From Soonwooa buanensis (GTDB taxonomy: Bacteria; Bacteroidota; Bacteroidia; Flavobacteriales; Weeksellaceae), in the NCBI RefSeq assembly GCF_900167905.1, contig NZ_FUYZ01000002.1:62001-126000 (forward strand): DNA of 64,000 bases. Direction: 5' to 3'. Shown here one piece after another: positions 42,101 to 51,045 of this stretch. The position numbers were made by a program, and so were the translations under genes. A model generated the notes under the pieces. It was given only the letters and a program-made list of their open reading frames with translations, ran no database searches and was not told where the DNA came from. Each line of letters begins with the position of its first letter. Position 1 is the stretch's first letter.

Positions 42101-44053
42101 ATGAAGAAAACTATACTAATTGCTGGTATTTTCTTAAATACTTTGGTTTTCGCACAACATAAATTTCTTAATATTCCTAAGCTTGATCAGACTGATGTAT
42201 CTTCAACCATTAGTGCAACCAATGCTAAAGATCCCGCAGAGATTTTGTTCAGCTCACATCATTTTTTAATTGAAGGGAATGGATTTATGACCATTGAGGT
42301 TATCAAAAGAGTCAAAATTTATGATAAATCTAATGCTGAAGAATTTTTAAATGTTGAAATTCCTTTGAAGATAAAGGGTGGCGATCGAGAATCGGTTAGC
42401 GGTCTCAAGGCGACAACTTATAATTTTGAGAATGGGAAAATTGCAACCACAGTGGTTGATAAAGAATCACGAATTAGATCTAATGATTCTAAAAATGTTG
42501 ATATCCTGAAATTCGCTTTTGCAAACGTGAAAAACGGTTCGGTTCTCGAGTATAAATATAAGCTGAGTACACCATTTTATTATTCGATTCCACGTGTTAT
42601 GGTTGAGTCATCGGCCCCTGTTAGATATTTTGAATATGTGTTCGATATGCCAATTTATTTAGGTTATAATATCAATTATCAAGGTTCTTTAGCCCCGACA
42701 CATAGAGAAGTTGGCGAAAAAAGTTTGTATGGTGGCGATTACAAGACGGTTAGGTTTGCTTATGAAAATCTAAAGGCGTATAAAGATGAAAAATATGTTT
42801 ATAATATAGATAATTATCGTACGTCTATTCGTGCAGAATTGGCGAGCACTAATTTTCCAATTACGGGTAATATGGGTAGTGTTTCTGGCGGTTTTAAATC
42901 TTATGCTGTAACGTGGGACGATCTTCGAAAAACAATCTTGAACGAAGATGATTTCGGAATTGAGTATGCTAAAATGGGAGCTGTAAAAGATCTTTTGCCA
43001 GCTACCATAACATCTATCACCAATGAAAATGAACGTGCAGATGCGATTTTAAAATTTGTTCAAAAAAATTATACTTGGAATAAAAAAACAACGGGTTGGG
43101 CAGAAGATGGTATCAGGACTTTAATTTCAAAGAAAATCGGAAATTCTGCTGAAATTAACTTGTTGCTTACAATGTTGATGAAATCAGCTGGACTAAAAGC
43201 AAATCCTGCGATCATGTCCACAAAAGAGCGTGGTATTCTCAACTTCTCGTCACCATCATTATCGCAAGTTAACTACGTGCTGGCGACTGTTGATATTGCT
43301 GGCCAACTTAAATTTTACGATGCGACCAGTAAGTATTCCGAAGCTAATGTATTGCCGCCTCGCGCTTATAATTATTTCGCGTATTTAATTAGAGAAAAAG
43401 AAGGCGTGCAGGTTAATGTGCTCCCTGATGGGAAAAGCTCAACTACGCAAATTATTAAAGCTAAGCTAAATCCTGATGGAAGTTTTGGTGGTGATTTTTC
43501 AGACACTGATGCTAAATTGTATTCTTTAGTATCGACAGAGTCTTATGAGAAAGATGCTGATCAATATTTTAAAGATTACAAAGAAAATTTTAAGTTTCCG
43601 ATCGAAAATATGAAAGGTGAACATCAGGAAAACGGAAGTTTTATAACTAAGTTCAACTTTACGGCGGATAACTTTGTTGATGGTATTGGAGGAAAATACG
43701 TCTTTAATCCACTTCTATTTTTGTATCGTAAAAATCACGATTTTGATCAAGAAGAAAATAGAAAATCACCAATCGAAATGTTGTCTGGATATGATCGTAT
43801 CAAAAAAGTTACAATTGAACTGCCAGAAGGTTATGCGTTCGAAAATTTACCAAAATCCAAAAAATTTAGAACCGAAGATAGCTCAATTGTGTACAATTAT
43901 ATAGTGACGCAATCTGGAAATTCTTTGACGGTTGAGTCGACAACCTCGGTGGAAGATCCAATATATCCTGCAGAATATTATCCTGCTTTTAAGCAAGTAT
44001 TTGACCACATTGCAAATATGGAATCGCAAGTGGTAAGTGTCGTTAAAAAGTAG
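42101..44053 (+). CDS. DUF3857 protein with degenerate transglutaminase-like core
   Basis: 650 residues, paralogous to the previous gene and starting 11 bases after it. A signal peptide ends near 'TLVFAQ' (residue 19). The DUF3857 half is intact ('ILFSSHHFLIEGNGFMTIEV', 'ILKFAFANVKNGSVLEYKYK'). In the transglutaminase-like region, where the neighbour has 'GYGDCKGLTNYM', this one has 'KIGNSAEINLLLTMLMKSAG' (Cys replaced by Ser), and at the His position it has 'LSQVNYVLATVDIAG' (Tyr). The fold seems kept but catalysis lost, suggesting a binding or structural partner. 'TVDIAGQLKFYDATSKY' shows the rest of the core. Confidence 0.85.
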   Translation: MKKTILIAGIFLNTLVFAQHKFLNIPKLDQTDVSSTISATNAKDPAEILFSSHHFLIEGNGFMTIEVIKRVKIYDKSNAEEFLNVEIPLKIKGGDRESVSGLKATTYNFENGKIATTVVDKESRIRSNDSKNVDILKFAFANVKNGSVLEYKYKLSTPFYYSIPRVMVESSAPVRYFEYVFDMPIYLGYNINYQGSLAPTHREVGEKSLYGGDYKTVRFAYENLKAYKDEKYVYNIDNYRTSIRAELASTNFPITGNMGSVSGGFKSYAVTWDDLRKTILNEDDFGIEYAKMGAVKDLLPATITSITNENERADAILKFVQKNYTWNKKTTGWAEDGIRTLISKKIGNSAEINLLLTMLMKSAGLKANPAIMSTKERGILNFSSPSLSQVNYVLATVDIAGQLKFYDATSKYSEANVLPPRAYNYFAYLIREKEGVQVNVLPDGKSSTTQIIKAKLNPDGSFGGDFSDTDAKLYSLVSTESYEKDADQYFKDYKENFKFPIENMKGEHQENGSFITKFNFTADNFVDGIGGKYVFNPLLFLYRKNHDFDQEENRKSPIEMLSGYDRIKKVTIELPEGYAFENLPKSKKFRTEDSSIVYNYIVTQSGNSLTVESTTSVEDPIYPAEYYPAFKQVFDHIANMESQVVSVVKK

Positions 44054-44066
44054 ATTATTAATACAG

Positions 44067-44097
44067 AAAAAGCTTAGAATTTCTAAGCTTTTTTTTA
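44067..44097. terminator. Bidirectional terminator between the DUF3857 pair and the helicase gene
   Basis: AAAAAGCTTAGAA and TTCTAAGCTTTTT arms (44067-44079 and 44081-44093) with flanking A and T runs between convergent genes. Confidence 0.85.
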
Positions 44098-44100
44098 TTT

Positions 44101-47100
44101 TTAAATGTAAATAAGATGTGTTTCCGAAACCTTTTTTCCGAGTTTTTCTAGAGCATTTTTGTAGACTTCAATTTGTTGCTCGTGCTTGTCTTTTTTATCA
44201 CCAGTTTTAAAATCGATAATGATAAAACCCTGTTCTGTTTCGATAAGTCGGTCAGGACGGAGAACCTTTGTTTCGCCATTTTCAGAAATCATAATGTCGC
44301 GTTCGCTAATGATTTTTAAATCTGGAACAAAGAAGTGACGATAAGCTTCCGAGTTAATAATTTCAAAAATACGTTGCTCGATATTAATGCGCTCTTCTGA
44401 CGTAAAAACGCCTTCTAGCTCATACTTTTCTAAAACCTTTTCTAAATCAAGATTTGATTTTATTTTGGAGAGAATTTCATGGACAAAAATTCCGATTCTT
44501 ACTTTTGCAACGCGTTCTTGATAGTTTTTACTAGGTGTTGCAATTTGGATATTGTTATTTTCTGAATTTTCTCCTTTTAATGCGGTTATAGATAGTTTTT
44601 CAACGATATTTTTCGTTTTGTTTTTTTGCTTTTTTAAATCTGATTCTTCGATGTTATACAAGTCGAAAGAATCGCTTTCTTCGTTGTCAGTTGAAGGTCT
44701 TTTTGCATTAATATAATCGATGATCTCTAAATGATTTGCAGACTTATTTGGTTTTTCAAGATAAAGATATAATTGCTCAACAGCGCGCGTTGTCGCAACA
44801 TATTGAAGACAAAATCTGTCGATTTTATTTTTGTATTCGTTGTCAATATTAAAGTTTGACATCTCTTGATCATATTCCAAAAGTTTTTTATTAAAACCTG
44901 TAATATTCACTTTTTTGAGTTCGTCATTATTGTTTAAATCAAACCAACTTGAAAATTTGGAATCTTTATTTTCGTTACGCATTGGCAAAAACACAATCGG
45001 AAATTCTAAACCTTTTGATTTGTGAATCGTCATCATTTTGATAGCGTCGATGTTTTCGCTTGCTTGGATGCTTTGGTTGATGCCTTCTTCATTCCAATAT
45101 TTAAGGAAATCTTTGATGGTTGCGCCTGCATTTTGCGTATAATTAAACAACATTTCTAAAAAGTTCAATAAGAAATCGACTTCTTTATTTTCCACTGAAA
45201 AATTTTGTAGAAAGTATTCGATATAGTTGTAAAGGTTTAGATTTAAAATATGTTCTGAACTTAAATCCAGATTATAATTTGATTTTAGTTTAGTATTTAT
45301 TTCAACGAAATTTTTAGTTTCGAGTATGTTTAATACTTCTGTGGTAAAGTCTTTTATTTCAATTCTTCCTAAATGATTAAGGTGATAAAGCATCTTAATG
45401 AAAAATTGATAGTTGTCAGGATTTACTTTCCAATTTAAAAATTCGATAAGCGCTTTGATGGTGTAAGATAAACCAATGGTTAAGCCACTTTCAGAGATGC
45501 TTTTAATGTATTGCTCTTGTCCTTTATAGTTGATAAGTTGTTGACCAAGAAGATTCGAAAAATTGAAAATATCTGTGTTTCCACGACAAAGTATACAAAT
45601 GTCTGAAAGTTCAAACCCATTATCCAAGCATTGTTGGATGTCATTACGCATTTTAAGAACTGCTTCTTCATAAAAGATTTCCTTAACATCATTTTCAAGC
45701 AAATTGACACGAACTCGTCCATTGATATTTGATTTTGCAGTTTGTGTTGCTGCTTCACCAAAAATGTATTCGTGTATCGGTTCTAAACCTCTCGAAATGC
45801 TGTAATACAACTGATTATTGAAGTCAACGATGTTTTTTGCACTTCGCCAATTATGTTCTAGATTTATGATTTCCGCTTCTTTTGCAACCTCTTCTTTATG
45901 ACTAATAATATCAAGCATTAATTGACTTTCGCCACCTCGAAAACGGTAAATACTTTGTTTGGGATCGCCAACCAAACTAAAACTCGTGTTGTCGCTCGCA
46001 ATGGCATTGTCGCGAAGCGGTTTGAAGTTTTCCCATTGCATTTTCGAAGTGTCTTGGAATTCATCAAAAAAGAAATACTGGAATTGCGTGCCGACTTTTT
46101 CGTAAATAAAAGACGAAGGTTCCGATTTTAGATTTTCCCCAATAATCACATTGAATTTCGAAAGAAGAACCAAATCATTTTCTATTTCAATATCCTTTAG
46201 TTTTTTTTGAATGTCAGAATTTACTTTTAAAGGTAAAAGCGAATCGAGGATTTTAGTATTTCTTTCAATATTGACGTACTTCGCAATGAGGTCAATACGA
46301 AGGTCGGTCAGTTTTGGTAAAATAGATTGTATGTCGGCTTCCTTCTTTTTTCCTTTCGCTGAACTTCCACTTGCAAATTTTTGTAAAGCGCCGCTCTCAC
46401 TTGCGGGAATTGGAAATTCAGAACGTTCATCTTTGTAAAACTTAATAGCTTCATGGAAAAATTTTGCGATACCATTTACGTTTCCTCCTGCAAAATCTTC
46501 GATATTTAGATCTTGTTCTGTAAGTGTCTGTATAATTTCTTTTGCTAAAGAAATGGATTGGTTTTTGTCGGCTTTTATCTCGTTTCTAAGATTTTCTTTT
46601 TTACGTTCATAAGCCTCCCATTCGAAGTTTTTGTTTTCCGAAAGCGCTTCGTAATGAGTGTCGCTAATAAATTTTTTAGCAGAATCGTATAGGTTTTTAT
46701 TAATGTTAATGCGAGTTTCGTTATCTAGACCATAATTAACAAAATCCATGAAAGCCTCAGAAATGTGATTGTTGTCACCAATTTCGTCTAAAAGTTGATC
46801 AACCGCTTCGATAAGAAATGGCTCTGCATTTATTTCTAAATTGAAATTTTGCGCAAGCCCCAACTCGTACGTAAAACTTCTTACCAACCTTGCATTAAAT
46901 TTGTCAATGGTCCCAATATTCAGCGTAGAATAATGGTGTAGTACATAATCTAGGATTTGCTTTGCACGATGATGCAGGTCTTCTATAGTAATATGAATGC
47001 CCTCGTCATCGAACTCCGATTTTATATTTTGTAATTCAAGATTCTCCTTATAATTCTCTTTTGTAAATGAAAAAAGCCAATTGATAATTCGCTCTTTCAT

Positions 47101-47259
47101 TTCGTTAGCTGCTTTGTTGGTAAAGGTTAGCGCTAAAATATGACGAATGCTTTCTGCCTGATTAGGATATCGAAGACAGATTTTCAAAAGGTTTTTTACA
47201 AGGCTGTAGGTTTTCCCCGAACCAGCCGACGCATTGATGACAAGGTAAGAATTTTGCAT
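44101..47259 (-). CDS. AddA/RecB-like UvrD-family helicase-nuclease
   Basis: 1052 residues. Walker A is 'VINASAGSGKTYSLVKNLL' near the N-terminus (about 6-24). Further helicase motifs: 'ILALTFTNKAANEMKERI', 'YFFFDEFQDTSKMQWENF' (Walker B, near 395), 'LVGDPKQSIYRFRGGE', 'LEHNWRSAKNIVDFN', 'MMTIHKSKGLEFPIVFLP'. The C-terminus holds a RecB-type PD-(D/E)XK nuclease with 'VLRPDRLIETEQGFIIIDFK'. This is the AddA or RecB architecture of double-strand-break resection enzymes. AddA works with AddB, often its direct neighbour; I see no AddB-like gene in the window, with rnhB 50 bases upstream. Confidence 0.88.
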   Translation of the reverse strand: MQNSYLVINASAGSGKTYSLVKNLLKICLRYPNQAESIRHILALTFTNKAANEMKERIINWLFSFTKENYKENLELQNIKSEFDDEGIHITIEDLHHRAKQILDYVLHHYSTLNIGTIDKFNARLVRSFTYELGLAQNFNLEINAEPFLIEAVDQLLDEIGDNNHISEAFMDFVNYGLDNETRININKNLYDSAKKFISDTHYEALSENKNFEWEAYERKKENLRNEIKADKNQSISLAKEIIQTLTEQDLNIEDFAGGNVNGIAKFFHEAIKFYKDERSEFPIPASESGALQKFASGSSAKGKKKEADIQSILPKLTDLRIDLIAKYVNIERNTKILDSLLPLKVNSDIQKKLKDIEIENDLVLLSKFNVIIGENLKSEPSSFIYEKVGTQFQYFFFDEFQDTSKMQWENFKPLRDNAIASDNTSFSLVGDPKQSIYRFRGGESQLMLDIISHKEEVAKEAEIINLEHNWRSAKNIVDFNNQLYYSISRGLEPIHEYIFGEAATQTAKSNINGRVRVNLLENDVKEIFYEEAVLKMRNDIQQCLDNGFELSDICILCRGNTDIFNFSNLLGQQLINYKGQEQYIKSISESGLTIGLSYTIKALIEFLNWKVNPDNYQFFIKMLYHLNHLGRIEIKDFTTEVLNILETKNFVEINTKLKSNYNLDLSSEHILNLNLYNYIEYFLQNFSVENKEVDFLLNFLEMLFNYTQNAGATIKDFLKYWNEEGINQSIQASENIDAIKMMTIHKSKGLEFPIVFLPMRNENKDSKFSSWFDLNNNDELKKVNITGFNKKLLEYDQEMSNFNIDNEYKNKIDRFCLQYVATTRAVEQLYLYLEKPNKSANHLEIIDYINAKRPSTDNEESDSFDLYNIEESDLKKQKNKTKNIVEKLSITALKGENSENNNIQIATPSKNYQERVAKVRIGIFVHEILSKIKSNLDLEKVLEKYELEGVFTSEERINIEQRIFEIINSEAYRHFFVPDLKIISERDIMISENGETKVLRPDRLIETEQGFIIIDFKTGDKKDKHEQQIEVYKNALEKLGKKVSETHLIYI

Positions 47260-47309
47260 TCAAAGGAAATTTAGGCACAATTTAATTTAAACTTCCACAT
47301 CATCAAAAT

Positions 47310-47915
47310 TTAGTCTTCTATATTATATATAAGTTTAAAAGATTTTCTGTGGTGCATGGTTGGTCCATGTTCCATAAGAGCTCTTTGATGAACTTTAGTA
47401 CAGTATCCAAAATTTTTGTCCCATCCATATTCCGGAAAATCTTTTGCAAGTTCGATCATGAGATTATCACGATAATTTTTTGCAATAATAGAGGCTGCCG
47501 CAATGGATAGAAATTTGGAATCTCCTTTAACAATACAATGATGCGGAATGTAGTTGTAAGGATGAAATTTGTTGCCGTCAACTAAGATCAATTCTGGTCT
47601 TATTTTTAATTGATCTAAAGCAAGGTGCATAGCATGTATACTTGCTTGTAAAATGTTGTGTTTATCTATGAATTCTGGAGAAAGTTCGGCGATTGCGTAG
47701 TCTAACGCGTTATTTTTGATATATAAATCTAGCTCATTTCGCTGTTTAAACGTTAATTTTTTGGAGTCATTAATAAAATTTTGGTTAAAATTTTGGTCAA
47801 TTATGACAGCGGCAGCAACCACAGGACCAGAAAGACATCCTCTTCCAACTTCATCACAACCGACTTCTATTAGGCTGTTTGAGAAACTTTTAGAAAGCTT
47901 TACTTCAGTAATCAT
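47310..47915 (-). CDS. rnhB: Ribonuclease HII
   Basis: 201 residues. The signature 'EVGCDEVGRGCLSGPVVAAA' carries the Asp-Glu pair; later acids are in 'PELILVDGNKF' and the 'AAASIIAKNYRD' helix. 'YGWDKNFGYCTKVHQRALME' is the C-terminal family block. It removes RNA from RNA-DNA hybrids, including single ribonucleotides. The -7 box at 47920-47927 lies only 5 bases before the start codon, so the message may be almost leaderless. Confidence 0.95.
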   Translation of the reverse strand: MITEVKLSKSFSNSLIEVGCDEVGRGCLSGPVVAAAVIIDQNFNQNFINDSKKLTFKQRNELDLYIKNNALDYAIAELSPEFIDKHNILQASIHAMHLALDQLKIRPELILVDGNKFHPYNYIPHHCIVKGDSKFLSIAAASIIAKNYRDNLMIELAKDFPEYGWDKNFGYCTKVHQRALMEHGPTMHHRKSFKLIYNIED

Positions 47916-47919
47916 TTAA

Positions 47920-47927
47920 CAAAGTTA
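47920..47927 (-). promoter_or_regulatory. -7 promoter box of rnhB (TAACTTTG)
   Basis: Minus-strand TAnnTTTG match, 4 bases between it and the ATG at 47915. Confidence 0.5.
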
Positions 47928-48035
47928 TCAATAAAAGAATGAAACGTTAAAGAAAAATTAAGAAATATTTAACTTTTTTATTGTTTATGTTGAGAAAGTT
48001 TTGCACATTTGTTTTATTGAAAAATTTAATTTGAT

Positions 48036-51029
48036 ATGAAAAAATTAACAGCTAGTGTTTTAGCAGTAGTGTTGAGTTCTTCGGTTGCAATGGTTTCGGC
48101 GCAAACCAAGCCAAGAGACACCGCAAAAACTACGGAAATTGGCGAGGTTATTATAACTGGTGCTATGGGTATTACCAAAAAAGTTGATGCGGTTACTTCT
48201 GCTCAACAAGTGGTTAGCTCTGAATTATTAACGCAAGCAGCGAATCCAAACGCAGTTCAAGCTTTGGCAGGTAAGGTTGCGGGATTAACAATTAATGTTA
48301 ATAGTAGTGGGGTAAATGGCTCTACTTCTATTCAACTTAGAGGTTCAAGATCACTTACAGGAAATAACGATGCTTTAGTAGTTATTGATAATGTGATTTC
48401 TACATCTACAATTTTGCAAGGTTTACCTCCTGATATCATTGAGTCGGTTAACGTTATTAAAGGTGCTCAAGGAGCAGCATTGTACGGTTCTGATGGAGTA
48501 AATGGTGTTATTATAGTAACTACAAAACGTGGTGCAAAAAATAACAGACTTTCAGTAGTGTATGATGGTTCAATTGATTTTGAAAGTGTTGCGTTTTTGC
48601 CGAAAAGACAAACAAAGTACGGTCAAGGTTGGGATAAAGCGAGAGATCAATATGAGAATGGTGCTTGGGGACCTATTTTTGATGGTAGTATGACGGCTTA
48701 TGGTATGCCCTTGTATGATTATACGGGAGATGGTTATATTACATTAGATGGTATTGGTTGGGGAGATGATTCTACAATTTCAACTGGTGATAACGGCGCA
48801 GCTATTATTAGACCTTACGTTTCTAGACCAAATGAATTGAAGAATTTCTTTAAGACAGGTACAACATTTAGTAATGGTGTTACAATTAATGCGGGTGGAG
48901 AAGGTAAATATGCTCTACTAACTTTGAATAATACTCAAAGAGGATTTGTTGTTGATGGAGATTCGTCGAACAGGACTTCTGTTCTTTTTAAAGGAGGTGC
49001 TAAATTAGGTAAGTTTTCAGTTGATGGTTCTGCTCAATATACAAGAACTAACTTCACACAAACAACAGTAATGTTTGACGAAACGACAAATGATTCATTA
49101 TACTGGACGTTATTACAGTCAGGATCTGATACACCAATTACTGCTTACAAAGATTATCCAGAAAGTGCTTACGCTTGGAATATCTACTATCAGAACCCTT
49201 ACTGGAGAATGAAGCATGTTAGACAAGATTATAAGAGAGATGCTTATAACTTAACAGGAGCAATCGGTTATGAACTTAATAAAAATATTAATTTCAAATA
49301 TACAGCCAATTTACAACAGACTTCATCTTCTTCAACAAGTCATAGAGATGCATTTTCAAAAGCAAACTATAACGGACCAGCTGCAACATATGTTAAAGCT
49401 ATCACCTCTGCATTGTTTTTAGATAAGAGAGAAAATACGGACTACTATGGCGATTTGATGGCTAATTTTAACTATGATCTTACTGATGATTTAAATTTGA
49501 AGTTAAATTTAGGTTATAATTATCAAGAACATAGATACGAAATTATGCAAAATGGAGGTTCAGCATTAGCAGTTCCTGGCGTTTATAACATGACAAATGT
49601 TACTCTACCTTTATCAATGGGAAGTGCTTCATTGACAAATGGTTATTATAGAAGAAATTCTCATGCTGTGTTTGCAAACTTAGATTTAGCATACCGTGAT
49701 TTTTTATTTTTGAATGCTACAGGACGTAACGAGTGGAGCTCAGTATTACCAAAGCATAATAATAGTTATTTCTATCCATCAGTTGGTTTATCTTTTGTTC
49801 CAACAAAAGCATTTGATTTTGGAGGGGATGTACTTAATTATATGAAGGTTTCTGGTAACTGGACAAGAGTTGGTAACTCTAGTTCTGTAAGTTGGTATGG
49901 CATTAATAGAACAGCAGAATTAGTTGCAGGATTCCCTATGAATAGTGTTAATAGTTACAGAAATGGAATGGTTCAGGTTGATCCAAATATTCGTCCAGAA
50001 TTTGTTACTACGACGGAAGTTAACTTAGATTTAGGTTTCTTTAAAGATAGAATTAGATTGAATGGATCAATCTATAAACAAGACACTAAAGATTTGATTA
50101 CAAATCAATCAACATCGTCAGCGTCTGGGATTAACATTAAGACAATTAATATTGCAAAAGCTCGTTCTAAAGGAGCAGAGATTAATTTGGGCTTAACACC
50201 ATTCAAATCTGCAGATTTCAAATGGGATATCAACGCAGGCTATTCATATAATGAGTCAATTGTATTGGATATTATGGATGGCGTTGATGAAATTGCTTTA
50301 CAGACAGGGACTACTTGGGGTATTTACGCACAAAAAGGATCAGCTTTCCCAATGTTGAAAGTTTCTAAAATGAAAAGAGACGATCAAGGGAGAATTATTA
50401 TTAATCCATTGAATGGTAATCCAGTATTAACGTCTTCTATGGAAAATGTAGGAAGTACGGTGCCGAAAAGTATTTATACTTTTAGCACAACTATTTCATA
50501 TAAAGGATTCAAGTTAGGTGCTGTTGCAGATTACAGATATGGCGCTAAATTTATAGCTGATGTTAAAAGTGGTTTAGCATTTAATGGGTCTTTATGGGAT
50601 TCAGGAGAAGTAGATAGAGAGAAAGGTGGCTTTGTTATGCCAAACTCAGTAATACCTGATGGAAATGGAGGATATACACCTAATACTACTATTAAGACAG
50701 GTGGTAATAACTATTCCGATGTAATTACATGGTTTAGTAGTAACTACGCAACTTACGGAGAAAACCTAGTTGCTGATGGACAAGTTTTCAAATTAAGAGA
50801 AGTTTCATTGTCATATACGCTATCAAAAGATATTGTTAAATCTTATGGTATAGATGAAATTACATTTGGAGTTTATGCTAGAAATCCATTTATGAAATTT
50901 GCTAAAAATAATTTGAATTATGCAGACCCTGAAACAAGTTATTATGGTGGAAATGCAAGAGGAGTAGCATCACGTACTCAATATCCAAGTACGAAAGTCT
51001 ACGGGTTTGCTTTAAACGTTAAATTTTAA
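48036..51029 (+). CDS. SusC/RagA-type TonB-linked outer-membrane protein
   Basis: 997 residues. A signal peptide ends near 'MVSAQ' (residue 23). A short 'EIGEVIITGAMG' TonB-box-like segment precedes the plug (about 45-165) with the SusC hallmarks 'AVQALAGKVAGLTINVNSSG', 'IQLRGSRSLTGNNDALVVID' and 'GAQGAALYGSDGVNGVIIVT'. The rest is the barrel, ending with 'TKVYGFALNVKF'. It lacks the usual N-terminal carboxypeptidase-D-like domain. It imports a ligand captured by the SusD partner 16 bases downstream. The substrate cannot be told: no glycosidase, peptidase or other processing enzyme is adjacent. Confidence 0.93.
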   Translation: MKKLTASVLAVVLSSSVAMVSAQTKPRDTAKTTEIGEVIITGAMGITKKVDAVTSAQQVVSSELLTQAANPNAVQALAGKVAGLTINVNSSGVNGSTSIQLRGSRSLTGNNDALVVIDNVISTSTILQGLPPDIIESVNVIKGAQGAALYGSDGVNGVIIVTTKRGAKNNRLSVVYDGSIDFESVAFLPKRQTKYGQGWDKARDQYENGAWGPIFDGSMTAYGMPLYDYTGDGYITLDGIGWGDDSTISTGDNGAAIIRPYVSRPNELKNFFKTGTTFSNGVTINAGGEGKYALLTLNNTQRGFVVDGDSSNRTSVLFKGGAKLGKFSVDGSAQYTRTNFTQTTVMFDETTNDSLYWTLLQSGSDTPITAYKDYPESAYAWNIYYQNPYWRMKHVRQDYKRDAYNLTGAIGYELNKNINFKYTANLQQTSSSSTSHRDAFSKANYNGPAATYVKAITSALFLDKRENTDYYGDLMANFNYDLTDDLNLKLNLGYNYQEHRYEIMQNGGSALAVPGVYNMTNVTLPLSMGSASLTNGYYRRNSHAVFANLDLAYRDFLFLNATGRNEWSSVLPKHNNSYFYPSVGLSFVPTKAFDFGGDVLNYMKVSGNWTRVGNSSSVSWYGINRTAELVAGFPMNSVNSYRNGMVQVDPNIRPEFVTTTEVNLDLGFFKDRIRLNGSIYKQDTKDLITNQSTSSASGINIKTINIAKARSKGAEINLGLTPFKSADFKWDINAGYSYNESIVLDIMDGVDEIALQTGTTWGIYAQKGSAFPMLKVSKMKRDDQGRIIINPLNGNPVLTSSMENVGSTVPKSIYTFSTTISYKGFKLGAVADYRYGAKFIADVKSGLAFNGSLWDSGEVDREKGGFVMPNSVIPDGNGGYTPNTTIKTGGNNYSDVITWFSSNYATYGENLVADGQVFKLREVSLSYTLSKDIVKSYGIDEITFGVYARNPFMKFAKNNLNYADPETSYYGGNARGVASRTQYPSTKVYGFALNVKF

Positions 51030-51045
51030 ATTTTAATCTAACATT

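Noticed and set aside
42101-44053. Pseudogene call for the second DUF3857 protein
   Set aside because: The frame is open over 650 codons with an intact signal peptide and domain order; only catalytic residues are changed.
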